A stretch of 34,640 bases of DNA. Origin: Lysobacterales bacterium. GTDB taxonomy: Bacteria > Pseudomonadota > Gammaproteobacteria > Xanthomonadales > Marinicellaceae. The DNA lies in NCBI GenBank assembly GCA_020442725.1, contig JAGRJO010000004.1:1-34640 (forward strand). The letters run 5' to 3'. The translations under genes and the position numbers were made by a program. Shown here piece by piece: positions 7,406 to 22,400 of the stretch. Below the pieces are notes generated by a model. That model was given only the letters and a program-made list of their open reading frames with translations, ran no database searches and had not been told where the DNA came from. The stretch's first letter is position 1; each line of letters starts with the position of its first letter.

Positions 7406-7433
7406 TTATCAATCATTCATTTTAAATTGATAA
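7406..7433 (+). promoter_or_regulatory. Inverted repeat in the 5' leader next to the start codon
   Basis: TTATCAAT (7406-7413) and ATTGATAA (7426-7433) are perfectly complementary arms around a 12-nt loop, ending four bases before ATG 7438. In RNA this would be an AU-rich hairpin occupying the ribosome-binding region, where no clear Shine-Dalgarno is visible. It could tune translation or be a second DNA operator. The stem is A/T-only apart from one C-G pair per arm, so its stability is low. Confidence 0.35.
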
Positions 7434-7437
7434 TTTT

Positions 7438-10400
7438 ATGACTACTAAACCTCATTTTGACTTTCTCAGAGTATTATCTTTCTTTATTATTTTTCAAGTC
7501 TTTCTATATTCGATTTGTGCAGCTGATGCCTATGAATCAGATGTGGTTGCTGGTGCTTCAAAACCATTCGATTTTGAAAAATTCACTAATCAATTTGAAG
7601 CTGATTATGTAGAAGAAAACCAAGGAATATCAATTATCAATTTTGTTGGTAATTATGACAAAACAATTGATGGAATGCCAAATCATGAGGCTAGACAGGC
7701 TGTAATGCATGAGTTTTTTCGGCATCAGGATGATGATTATGATTTCATTTTTGTTTTTACCCAGTTTGAATTTGATACAGGTGAAGCAACAGCTTTTGCA
7801 AACAGCATTTTTAATGATGTTGAGGGGATAGGCAAAGAACTTTTTGACTACAGAGCAAATTATTCGTCCGGTATACTGCAATCAATAATTGATATGGCAG
7901 ATGTAAACAGGTGGGAGTTTAATCCTGCTAATAGAAATTATGATGCCTTGCTTGATACTGTGATTCATGAATTTATGCATCGTTGGGGAATTTCGGTAAA
8001 GTATATTGATGCAAATGGAGAAGTTAGTAATCGCCTTTTAGGAAGATCTAATAGTCACTGGAGCTATTATTTTAATTCCAACGCATCAGTAATGTATGGT
8101 TCTTTATGGCAAGAAATACAACAAGGCCAATTTCAAACTATTGATACACGTCACTCTTTAAGCCCGCTTGATTTATATCTGGCGGGTTTTATAGATAGAG
8201 ACTCTGTAGCTGACATGTTTGTTATTGATAATGCGAGTCAGGGTCATAATACTGATATTCCTCCTCCTGTTGGAACAAGAATTAGTGGAGAAAAAGAACT
8301 TGTTTCCATTAATGATATCATTGCATATGAAGGACAAAGAATCCCCGATAATGTAAATTCCCAGCATGAGTTTAAGGTAAAGTTTATTTTATTAAAATCA
8401 CCGGATGATGAAATAGATACAATTGCAGTTGCCAATATTTTTACCTTAAGCAAAGAATTCCAAAAAAGATTCCACGCAGAAACACATGGCATAGGCATTA
8501 TACATCTGAATCAAAGCGAAAGTATATTAATTTCAGATCCTGAAGTTTTGGCCTATGTTCCTGGAACGCTTGAGACATTTGACAGCAATCTAGCCAAATC
8601 ATTTATTTTATCTAAAGGAAATTCATGGTGGGCTGATAGAAAGTCCAGCAAAGTTAGAGATACCATCGCAGTAATTAAAGCACTACAACTACTGGTGCAA
8701 GAATATCCTGAGCTCTCTGGAGAACTTGACTCAGCTATTCTTTGGATTAATAACTATCAATGGGAAAATCAAGATGAAGTTGCCTGGATGCTTTCTAGTG
8801 GAGTATTAAATAGTGAAAAGACACAACAGCTTCTTGATGAAATTTATTCTAATGAGGGAAACACAGGTGGCTGGGGTCTGAAGAGCAATGAAAACTCATC
8901 TGTCTATGACACAATCTTAATATTAGATACCCTTGCTCAAGTTCAGGATGATGAGCTGAACCTGAGTGCTGAAACAGCTCAATTTATTTTAAACAATATA
9001 AATGAAGATAGTGGCTCTGCTTATGTGTCAGGTGGTGAAAGCAGTTTGGTATCTTCAGCAATACTGCTAAAACACATTGATAAATTAACATCAAGTATAC
9101 AGATAAAAGACGGCCTGATTCAATTTATCCTAAGCAAAAAAAATCCAGACAACACATTTGGAAACGGAACCGCTTATGAGACAGCTATAGCAATCATTGC
9201 ACTTAAATCTTTGGGCGATGATTCCTACCAACCACAAATTAACTTCTCTAAGTCTGCATTGGGTAGAATGCAAAGTGTGGATGGGTCGGTTCAAGGTAGT
9301 ATTTATTCTACAGCACTTGCAATATCATTAATTAGTGAAAATTCTCTGGCTAATTTGCTGTTTGCTGATAGTGAAATTTCAAGTGCAGAAATCACAGCAG
9401 GAGAGCAAATTACCATAAACTATACTATTGAGAACAATGGTAATGATATTGCAGAAAACATCGAGGTTTCAGTATATAAAAATAGTATTGATACCGGTAA
9501 CCTGTTACAAAACATAATAATACCCTCATTGCCCATATCAGAGCAGGTTGAAAATGAAATTATAATACCCACAGAATCTTTTAGCGGCACTATTGACTTG
9601 TTGATTGTTATTGATGCCAACAACGATATAAATGAGTTCAATGAAGTTGATAATATTCACAGCTTCACAATACATAGCAGAGATGTAGATGACACACCAG
9701 AATTGGTTTTTGACCGGAGTGACTTTCACATATCTCCCACACAGTTCGATTCATTGCCCATTGATATCGTTTCTAACATCACAATATCTAACTTATCGGC
9801 GGTAGAATTGAACAATGTAGAAGTCAGCCTGTCATTACAAGAAATTGATAGCTCCTATACAATTCTGGAAGCACAAACAGTTAATTTACCTCCGCTTTCA
9901 AAACAGCAACTAATATTTAATCATCAAGTTCTTCAAACAACGACAGATATACAGCTACTTTACAAAATTGATCCTGAAAATGCTATTGGTGAACAAAACG
10001 AACAAAATAATAGCCATGTTTTTACTATTGAAAAAATTTCTACAGTTGACCTTGAAGTAAATAACGAAGGGATTGCTGTTCCGAGCCAAATAATGGCTGG
10101 TGAATCCTATGATATCGCATTTCATTTTATTAATAGGGGAACCGAAAGCTCCTCATCTTTTGATATTAGAGTATATGCTGATGGCAACAATGAATCCCAG
10201 CTCATTCATCAATCACAGGTGGCAGAGCTTGCAGCAGGTGGGCAAAATAGTAGAAGTGTCAGTTGGCAACCTTCTTCTGAAGGAGACTATGAGTTAAGGT
10301 TTATTTTGGATGAAAACAACAATGTTGCTGAAACAAATATACTGAATAATGAAGTATCCATACCAGTTCGGGTGTTAGTGAATCAAAACACAAATCTTGG

Positions 10401-13400
10401 GATTGATGAAAATAATACTACAATCTCTCCTGATCCTGGGCTTCAGGGTCAGAATCTTCATTTTTCTATTGACGTATTTAATGATTCCAACCAAGACTCC
10501 GGTGAGTTTGACATCAAAATATTTAGACAGTCTGATGTTGGTAGTACAAATGTTTTATTACTCAATCTATCAGATAATGCAGAAATTCCTTCACAAGATT
10601 CTCGACAGGTTGAAGTAGATATTGATGTTGGAGACCTTGTCGGAGAGCACAATTTTATTATTGAGATAGATCCGGAGGATGAGATTGTTGAATATAATGA
10701 AAATGACAATTTGGCAATACTTCAACACCAGATTCTAAAACTACCTGATGCCCAGGCCAATACCGGAAGTTTTCAGTTGACACCATCTATTCCAGTAACA
10801 GGAGAAAATTTGTCTGTTACCATTAGTGTTAATAACATAGGCGAACAAAATATAAGCTCACTAGATGTCTCACTATATACTGGCAATAATCAAAATAACC
10901 AGCAAGAACTGGTTGAATCACAAAATATACCTCAACTTCTTTCGGGTCAATCCAGTAATGTTGTATTTGATTTTATTTTCCCCAATGATAATGCTGTTGA
11001 TAAATTGATAGTAAAAATTGATGAGAATAATTTAATAAATGAAGGAAATGAAAACAACAATGAAGCAATATTGTTAATAAATAACCAGGATGGTTCATTA
11101 TTTGTAACAAATACTGATTTTTCGCCAAATGGAGATAACATTAAAGATGAAACACTAATAGTTTTTAATGTTGACGAAACCTCTGATTACAAGTTAATAA
11201 TTTACGATAATAATCAGCAAGTTATTAAAAGCGTTGAATCTGAGGATTTTCTGAATACCAACTATGGTGATTTTCTATGGAATGGTAAAAATGATAGGGG
11301 AATTATAGCTCGGGACGGCCATTACACCGTAAAATTGGAAAACTCAGAGAATGAAGTAACAGCAAGTGTTGTTATTCATATTGACACTAACAACTCATCA
11401 CTTTTTGAGTCGATGAAATCGGCTGATAGTCATTTCTCCAGCTTGAACTGTCTGTTTGATAGTTCAGGTCAGCTTAAATATTCCAATGACGGAAAGTATC
11501 TTTATACAAGTAGCTACCGTAATCTGAATGGTGAACTTATTAAAGGTTTGTTCATTATTAAAGCAGATGGTTCATCGATAAAGTCAATATTGCCTGAATC
11601 AATTTATTACTCTGATTCAGGTAACACCAGAAATGCTGAAATTGAATTTTTCTCAGTATTGCAGAACAACGATATCTTCTTCATTTTGGAAAGAAAAATA
11701 AATTTTTGGACTAGAGTACAAGAATTTTACATATCTGAATCGGCAACACAACTCATCAGAAGGATATCTCCAGATATAGAAGACAGTAGCTTGAGAGTAT
11801 TAACTGTGAAGGATAGATTTGCGATAGTTGATGCCGAAGGATTGTATCAAAAAATCTATTTTGACGGTACCACACCGAAACAGGTACAGGATGTTATTGA
11901 AGACAGTCAAGCAATAGCAGAAGTGAGTTCTGGAATGATTTTCCAAAGAAGTCTGTTCACTTATCCCGCAACTGTAAGCTTATACTTCTTGAGTTATGAT
12001 TACAATCAGGAGCCTGAAGTCTTCTTATCTGATATTGAAATAAAGGACAACCAAGCCTTCATTGATAGTTTTTATAAGAAAGTGTCTGCCAACCGTAATT
12101 TCCTGGCTCAGGATGATGGTGAAAGTGTCCATTTTTATTTTTTCCATGATTTCAGCCTGACCAAAGTGTTTGATAAGCCTGTCAACTCAGCTGACTCCTA
12201 TGGTCTCACTTCTTATGGTGAATTATATATATTCAATGAAGATGCTAGTATGAGTTTATACAACTCTAGTGGGAGCTTATTGCTTAATACGGAAGGATTT
12301 TCATCAATACAAGAATTTGATGAGTTTTTGCAAAATGGCTTTTCAGTAGAGGTCAATATCCAAGATATTGATGTTTATGTGGATTCCTCAGGATTAATAG
12401 ATTCATATATTTCTCAGAAAATAATTGATTTTACAGATAGCTCTGATTCGAAGCAACTTACTTTTATTATTGAAAATCAGTTATTTGGTACTTTTAATAC
12501 ACCGGAATGTCCAATATTTGCAATCTGTGACAACTGGCCTGAAACAGTATCTGATGTCAAAGTCACCAGTTTGAACAAAATAATAACAATCGACTATGAT
12601 GATCTGTTATCACCAGATATCAATGTCTCTGGTTCAATATCTGAAAATATCAGATTGAGTCAAATACAAGAAGGTCGAAGCTCTCTGGTTAGAGCCACTA
12701 TGAGTACAACTGGTGTTGACCACTTTTATGATATAAACAATATTGAATCAGGTGCGATAAGCTTTCAATTGACTGAAAACATCTCAATTAATAATTCATT
12801 TCCGTATTTGAGCATCAAAGATGAATTTGATAACTTTGGAATCTGGCCTAAGCATAGAAAAGTAGGGATTTTTGATTCATTTCTTATATCGGATTTAGGT
12901 AATAACACGATTCAGTACAATAACTGTCCTATTGAAGGGGGGACTAACTTTATCTATCGATCCAGAGATAATTTATATGCTGATGTTGCACTTAAAAATA
13001 ATGAACAAGTCATTGAAATCAGAGCTACTGCTTTTGATAAATCATTTAAAAAATATGATATTTACTGGTCATCACTAGCCTCTCCTGCGAGCCAATGGAA
13101 TTTATTATACAGTTCAGAGTATGCACCCAATGGTGAAATTGTTCAAAACTGGCTTCCTCCTGCTAGTGGACCTTATTCAGTCAGAGTGACTGCATATGAT
13201 AATGCCGGAAATCAATATGAAGATACCGAAACGATATCAACCACCAGTATTAATACACCTGTTAGAAATATCATTGTATCTCCACAGTATTTCTCTCCAA
13301 ATGGCGATGGCGTTCAAGATGAAGTTTTAATACAGTACGATGTTACTGATATAGCAGAAGTCTTGGTAGAAATTCAAGATGATTCGGGTTTGACATTACA

Positions 13401-16400
13401 AACCTACATCAGGGAGCACACTACACCGGCTCAACTTGAGACCATTCATTGGGATGGAAAAGACTCAAACGGAAATTTATTAGGTGATGGGGAATATAAA
13501 ATCATAGTTAATGGTATAAATTTTGAGGTTACTCTGGATACAAAAGCAATTGAAGCAGAACTGATATCAGGTTTGTATGGAAGCACTTATGGAGAGTTCT
13601 TATCTTTATTAAGTGAAATTGTATTGCCTACAAGGGATGAGATTGAAGAACAAATAGGCACTCAGGATTACCACTCTCATATAACACAGATTTATGATGA
13701 ACAATCCGAACAATGGCAAAATACTCAATCAATGGAGAACATCCTTCTGGACTCTGAAAACCTGACCTCCAGCTTTAATTCGAGGTATCGACTTAAAGTT
13801 ACTGATAAAGCTGGCAATATCGGTTACTCGGAGATTCAACACCCAGAGGAAATTCAATACAGAAAAGTTGGGCTATTAAAGAAAAACGAAGACCTTAATG
13901 AAACTGAAGAAATTCGCTTTTTGTATAGGAAAAATAAAGTCGAAACGGCAAATAATGCAGATGAATCAGAAAATTCGTTTGTAGTTGACTGGTCAACTGG
14001 TGACAAGATTGCTTATGTTATTCAAGCTCTTGATTATGAAGATATCGAATTTATCAAATTCAAAACCAGATATCAGAATGGAAACGATATCATAGAATCA
14101 GAATCCAGACTGGTGAATATGCTGTCAAGGACAGAAGCAGCCGATTATCTAAGGGATAAATATGCAGGAGATAACTCAAATATTCATAACTTTGTAGATA
14201 TATTTGTAGATACTGGAGCTAATGAAAGAAAAATGCCAGTTTTCATGATTGAGCTGGACAAAATAGACTTTCCTGATACAAGAGGATATATAGAGGTATT
14301 TTTTGAAATCAAGAAGTTGTCAAGAACGGTTCATTTGCAATCAAAGGTTAAATTTGTATCAACAGGAAATAATCTTAAGTTCAAAAATTTAACTTTCGAC
14401 AGTATTTTAGATTTGCAAGGTTTACCTGAAATTGCAGAAGAAGCTTATACAAATTTGTTAATGAATGTCAGAGAAACAAAAGGCTTTGAATACTATTGGG
14501 TGTTTGAGGAAGGAAACAATATTAATTACTTGAACTCATCACTAATAAGAAGAACATCTGAAAATGGCAATATTCAATCAACTGACATGTTTTCTGAATA
14601 TTATATCGACCTCACCGATTCATACAGCTCCAGAATATATGCACTGCCAAAACCGGAATGCCAGGTGCAACAACAAGTTTACTGGAGAGCCGAGACGGAT
14701 ATTGGTGATGTAATCGAGTCTGATGTATTGTTTTCTGAGAATGTTTTCTGTATTGAACCGGAAATGGAAGCGTCATTTTATTTGGGAGAGTTTTGTAGTA
14801 ATAACGACCCGGGAAATTCACCAATTCAATTTGATATTAAAGTAGAAAATATTCCTCCTGAATCCTCTCAATTGGTTCTAATTGAGCTCTATAATGAATA
14901 TGACCAGCAGCTCGTTTTTTCTGATACCAATCCTCAAATTCAATATGATGAAAATAATAATGGAAATTATCATTCGGTTGCGAGTTTTAACACATCTCTT
15001 CTCCCAAATGGCAACTACGATTTCAGGTTAGTTACGACAGATCAAAACGGAAATAGTAAATCAGTATTTGAGCGTGTCATTATTAATCATGAGCCAACAA
15101 CAAACTGGATATCATATCCACAGCCAGGAACAAAAATATGTGGTAATGATCAAATTGCCATCAATGCAGGTATCAGCAACAGTCTGGGGTACAGCTCAGA
15201 AATTTATCTACTAACAGAACATAGTGTCTATGGAGATACACTTATCCATCAGAACTACAGAAGTTTTGACAAACTGTCAACGACAGGTTCACCTGTTTAT
15301 TTGTCAGATGATTTTTCAATTTCTTCGATGGACGGTCAGGCTACATTAATCCTTGAAACTCATAACTCCTCAGGGATAAGCTATTGTAGCAGCATTGATA
15401 TTCATATCGACTCTATAGTTAACACCACTATAGCTATAAATGAGGCTTTTGACTCAGAGTTATTGATATTTTCACCAAACTCCGATAATCAATTTGATAC
15501 TTTAGGGCTGTTAAACATGGAAGCACATGAAAGACTGGATATTCAGCTTGACTTGTTTGATATAAATAATGAAGAACCACAATTTGTTGGAATCTTGTCC
15601 GCCAATACACTTGATGTTAACCAGGTTGTGGAATTTATATGGGACGGAACCTTTCAAGGCAATACAGTTGTCGACGGAGAATACCGGATTGATATCTCAA
15701 TAACCGATGAATGTGGAAACAATCAAATAAATAAATTTCCAATAACAATTGATACAACTCCACCAGTTGTCGAATTCCTGAGTCCTATTGACGGAGAAAA
15801 CCTAAATGCTATACAAAGAATAGCTGTTGTTATAAATGAATTACATCCTGGGTTCAATCTGGAGTCAAGATTAAAGGTTGAGTTCCTTTACAATGGAACA
15901 TGGAATGAGATAGATGAAAATAAACAGTTATCATATGATGGTTCGCAACAGGTATATATTTTACAACTTGACTGGAACACAACAAGCCTACCACCAGGCT
16001 CATACCCGTTGCGTATCACATCAGAGGATGTGGTTGGCAATATTTCTGCAACACAGATTACTCCGGTAATACAGGAACAGCAAAATATATTTTGGAGCTT
16101 TTCAGTAATTCCAACATATATTTCACCCAATGCAGACAATGTAAAAGACAAAACAACAATAACATTCGGGCTAAATACTCACTCAAGTATTTCTGTAGAT
16201 ATATTTGATGGACAAGGAAATAGAGTCAGAAATTTGACTGATAATCAGCAGTTTACTCCTCAGCAACATCTAATTGAGTTTGATGGTTTCGATGATGACT
16301 TGAATGTTCTGCCAGATGGTACTTATATCGTTACTATTTCAGCGACTGAAACAAATAATCCAGCCAATACTTACTCTTTGAATCTGGAATTTATAGTCGA

Positions 16401-19400
16401 TAACAGTTTGCCACAAGTACAATGGATAAACCCGGACTCTCAAATTATTAAAAATACTGGGTTTGCATCAGTCTCGCTTACAGAGTCACACCTGCTAGAT
16501 ATGCAGGTAACAAACCAAAAGCTGAACCCCTCTGGTCCTGAAGTTACAGTACTATCTACAACGACAACAGGAGTATTTGACTTGCTGACACTGGAATCTT
16601 TGGAAGAAACACAATATCAACTTGTAGCTCATGCTCAAGATTTGGCTGGAAACACAACTTACAACACAATAAGCTATACCATAGACAAAACTCCACCGTT
16701 AATCAATTTGATATCTCCGGTCGCAAACTCAGTTATTGGCGGCGATAGTGCTATTGTAAATGTAACCGGCGAGATCACTGATACCAACTTCGATTACTAC
16801 GATATATCAATAGCACCTGTTTCAAATAACCCGGTGTGGCAAACAATACATACCGGAACTGAATTAGCTGACTCAGGTTTTAATATTGAACAATCGCTGG
16901 CGGTAAATGACGGATTATATCTTATTAGATTAACGGCATACGATAAAGCAGGCTGGCAATCTGAACAGACTGTTGAAGTTATTTTGGATACAACCGCTCC
17001 AGTCTCTCTTATTTCACAACCTTCAAATAACTCAACAATTGCTGCCAATAGTCAGGTTTTGGGTACAGCCACAGATGATAACCTAGATTTTTATACGCTT
17101 TCCTATAAATTATCAGGCACAACTGAATGGAAAATCATTAATATAGGGCAAACCAGTATCTCATCTGAACAATTGGGTCTTATATCATCAACTCTGGAAT
17201 CTGGAGATTACCTAATCAAACTTAGTGTACAAGATAAGGTCGGTTTGATTTCCAATTCGGAAATAAGTATCACAATAGACAATACGCCTCCTCCTTCACC
17301 AACAAATCTTACAGCACAAATAGTAAACAGCAATCAAGTCTTGTTGCAATGGGATTCGGTCAATTCTCAGGATTTCGCAGGGTATATTATTCATCGCAAT
17401 GGCGAGCGTCTAAACCAAATAATTTTTGACCAAACACAATATACAGACATCAATCTGACTGATGGTGAATATATCTATCAGGTGTTTGCACAAGATAATG
17501 CAGGGAATATCAGTCAACCAGACAACTCTGTTTCTATCACAATAGATACAACTCCGCCGACAGTTTTTATAATAACTCCTGCTAATGAACAGCGAGTTAA
17601 CAGAGTTATTGACATTACAGGCAATGCAACCAGTTTACTAGACTTCAAACAATTCGATTTGTACTATCGAAACATCAATAATGCAGCACCAGGAACTTTA
17701 ATAACTCATTCACCAGTTCCGGTGAATTATGGTCTGCTTGGCACATTGGATACCACTTTTTTAGCTCAGAATCAGCAATACATAATCAGGCTGGAAGCCA
17801 GAGACAATCACGACAATATTTCGGTAGATGAGAAAATAATTTATGTTGATAATGTTGCCCCGGCTGTTGTATTAAACTTGACGGCTGAATTACAGGGAGA
17901 AAATTCGGTTTTGTTACAATGGACAGCCAATAGCGAAACAGATCTTGCCGGATATTTGGTATTGCAAAATGGGGTCGTCATCTCAGGAAATGGAACAGGA
18001 GAAATAAGCATAGGAAATGCAATAACAGATACCAGTTTAATGGTAGAAAACCTGAATGACGGAGAACATACATTCCATCTGATAGCGATAGATATCACGG
18101 GTAATTACAGTTCTCTGAGCATTCCGGTGCAGCAAACAATCAACACCAGAGTGCCTGATACCATAATTTCTTCTCCGCACGATGGTAGAAAATTTGAATC
18201 ACCGATATTGTTCTCTGCAACCAGTAATGATCTAGATATTGCAGAAATCAGTTTTTCATACTCTACTGACAATACAAATTGGGTGTTACTTGCAACAGAC
18301 ACAACAGAGCCGTTTCAGACTACTTTGAACCCGGTTTCACTCGGTCTGAATTATGGAAATATTTATTTACAGGCTATTGCAACAGATTACAGCTCCCAAA
18401 CGGACTCCACTCCAGCCCGGATAACAACCGAATATACCGATATTACAGCACCGGAACCAGTTAACAACATCACCGCTAGTGTGGACGGGGGAGATATTAA
18501 CCTGAACTGGGATGCCAATAGTGAAAATGATTTACAAGGGTACAACATCACCAGAATTTTCAATGGTCAGAGCATATTATTGACAAGCACTCCGATTACG
18601 GATACAGCATATCTGGACACAAATCTTGCTGATGGAGAGTATAGTTACAAAATTGTAGCTATAGACGACTTTGACAACTCATCTGATGCTACAACAATGA
18701 GCGGGCTGCAAGTGTTCTCAATAAACCTTAACCAGCCATTTTCCCCGATACTAACGCCACAACAGACCCAACTATCTGGCTCAAGTGTAACTAAGGAGGG
18801 TTATATTCAGTTGGTTCTACAGAATACCAATGGCAATACTGCATTGCCGGATATGTTGCTTACAGACACCTATGGTTTTAACAGTCTGCCCATAGACCTG
18901 ATACCAGATCTCAATATATTGTCAGCTACCCATATCAAAGAAAATGGAGACAAAAGTAAAATTCAAACAATAAATATTGAGCAAAGTCCTGTACCATTGA
19001 TACCGCTAAACTTTCAGGTGAACTCAGTCGATTTTACCAGCGAACTAAGCTGGGATGCTCCAGATACAGCAACATTTGGATACTTGCCATACAGGAATTC
19101 AACACCAATCTATCCAATCTCAAGAGTCATGTCCGGTATCAGTTACCAAACCAGCTCCAATGACTATGCAGATGACAGGGTTTCTGATGAAGACCCGCAA
19201 ACTGTATGGAGTCCATCATATAGTGATATTACAGATTACAACCCGACATTTATAGAATTAACATTTGATGATAAAAAATGGATTACAAGTGTTGAATTTC
19301 ATTGGTATGAAGATTTTGAGCAAAATATATACAGCCCTTCATCGTTCCAGCTTCAATATCACTCTTCGGTTGGTTGGGTCACTATTGAAGAAATAGAAAA

Positions 19401-22400
19401 TATAAATCAAGCAGTTATTCCTGTTACTACTGACAAGCCTTATTTGACGGACAAGGCAAGATTGTTGATAACAACACCAGAAGGGGTGTATGAATCTATT
19501 GCACTTTCTGAATTTGTTGTTAATTATCAGGAACTGGCAACAACAGAGTCGGTAAGCCTGAACGAAACTGATGGAATATACAGTTATCATGTAACATCCA
19601 TCAACAACTATGGGTTTGAAAGTTTAGCAAGTAGTACAGTTGAAGTCTCAATTGGAGATGTTGAACCTCCTGTCGAAGTAACATTAACCGGGCAGGTTTC
19701 GGGTATTAATGATGTCACACTAAACTGGAGCAGCTCATCATCTGCAGATACAGCCGGATATTGGATATTCAGAAACGGCCAACTTCTTATTGCAATTGAT
19801 AATGAACAAGTATTCAACTATACCGACTCAAATCTGCCAAACGGAGAATACACCTATTACATAAAAGTGGTTGATACCGCAGGCAATCTGTCACCTGCAT
19901 CTAATAGCTATCTTGCTCAAATACAGCAACAACAGCTTCCCGGAATTGAAAACTTGGTAATTCAGGCACCAGTATCTGGAGGGTCATTGGTACTTAATTG
20001 GGATGAGAGTCAATCTCCCAGGTTTAATAGTTATAAAGTCTACCGCTCACTCAGCTCATCAACAGGATATAACCATATTGCTGATACAACACAAGCCACC
20101 TACAATGACCAGAATGTAGAAAACGGGACAAGGTACTACTTTGTTGTGACCATGTCAGATAGTTCTGGGAACGAAAGTCCATATTCCAATGAAGTTTCAG
20201 CAATACCTTCAGATTTGTTGCCTCCTGAGGTGCCTGTTATCTTATCTCCAACTACAAATGGAAATCCGATTACGATAGACACAAACATTGCAACAATTGC
20301 TGGTACTGCCGAACCGGGAACCAATGTAGATTTATTTGTTAACAATGTGTATTCAGGAAGCCTCTTAACTGAGTCCGACTACACTATAAACAGAATCTCA
20401 ATCAATGGATTTATGTTTCAAACAGCTTTCAGTGATAAAGGAGACTGGTTTGCCTATTATGATTTTGAAAACTTGTATATTAAAAACATAATAACCAACG
20501 AGTTGAAAAGCGAGCGTCTTGAAACTCTCAACTTCAAATGGAACAAAGAGGGAACTCATATTTATGTTATCTATTATGATGATGACTTAGGTGGAGAAAG
20601 TCTGGCAAAATTTGATACAGATCTTACTCAAACAACACTATTGAATGAAGACACATTAAGTAGTGCAGTACCATCACCCGATGAGCAATTGATATTATAT
20701 CAAGGTGAAAGTTATAACCCTGATACAGGCATAAGCACAGAAGGGCTATGGTTGTTTGATGTGCAAAGCAGCACTAAAACTGAAATTGTTCTTAGTGAAA
20801 CAATAGCAACGAATAATATGCAAATCTCATGGTCAGACAATGGAGATTATGTCGCATTTATAAATGACGCCGGAGATTCTCCTCTGTACTTGTATGATAT
20901 CAATACACAAGTTTTGACAACTATTGCAACAGGATTTGAGTACAGTAGTTCTCTGACATTTGCCAATGGCAGCACTCAATTGATATATGAAAGAGAAAAC
21001 CTAATATATCAATATGACATATCAACGCAAAATATCGTTGAATTATCTTTACCGGGATACAATCTCAATTCGGTGGATATGTCGCCAAACAGCAATCATA
21101 TTTCCTACAAGCAAGGTTGTTGTGACATTATAATTTATAATCCCGAAACCCAGTCTACCCAAAACATATACTCTAGTAACTCTGATCTGGGCCAAATCAA
21201 TTGGAATGAGAACCACGGAATATTAGCTGTTGAAAACAATAGCGTCATTAAATTCGGCTTTCCAGGAAGCTTTGTATTTGCAGATACGATGCTCAATTCC
21301 GGAGAAAACCATATCTATGTTACAGCTACTGATGACAACAACAATACATCACTTCCTTCAGCAGAAATTCTGATTAATGTTGAAATTACCGAACTTGCAG
21401 ATATTCAATTGGAATCCCGAAATATCATCATTTCACCGGAAACTGCACTTTCAGGAACGCAATTTGTTGCATCAGCAACTGTCAGAAATAGCGGAGCAAT
21501 TCCGGCGATGGCAACCAAGCTTAATGTCTTCCTGACTAATCCTGAGGGAGTCACTTTGGAAGTCATACCTGATAGAAACATGGTTGATTTGCAACCCGGT
21601 GAAGCTCAATCAATCTACATGGATTTGGGCAACATTGTCATGCATGGAACTTATATATTGCAAATATCCGCAGACTCTGAAAACTCAATTCCTGAAAATC
21701 AGGAGAACAACAATACAGCATACAAGACATTCAACGTGCTGGAGAATAATGAACCGACCTTATTATTGTCATTAGCACCACATCAAGTTGCGTCTCAACA
21801 ACCAGTCTCAATATTTTTACAGCTATTTAATCCACTACTTGAATTCAACGGACAAATCAATCTGGCAATAAAAGATGAGCAAGGCTTTCCGGTAAAAATA
21901 TATGAACCATACCAAATAAATAATTTGCTATACAATCAAAGTATTGAAATAGAAACTGACTGGCAAACGTCGGATATATTTTCAGGAACATATATAGTTG
22001 TAGCCAATTTACAGGATGCCAGTGGCAATCGCATATCCGAACAGGAAGAACATATAATTGTGTCATCCTACGCAGAGTTTGAACTGGCCGTACAAATTCA
22101 GCAAAACCTTATTACTCAAGGCGATAACCTTCAGTTTTCCACAGCTATAGACTACACCAGCGGAAACACAACCCAAAGTGGAAATTTAATATGGCAAGTC
22201 ATTGACAGCAACCAGCAAATTATACATACAGAAACAAGAACCATGCCCACAATGACAAGCGGTTTCAATGCGATTATCAATGATTTCTGGTTTGCTCAGG
22301 AAACAGGAAACTACCAGCTCAAAATCGAACTGATAACCAACGACTATCAACAAATACTAACACTTCCATTCACAGTGCTTGCGGAAGAACAAATTCCGGC

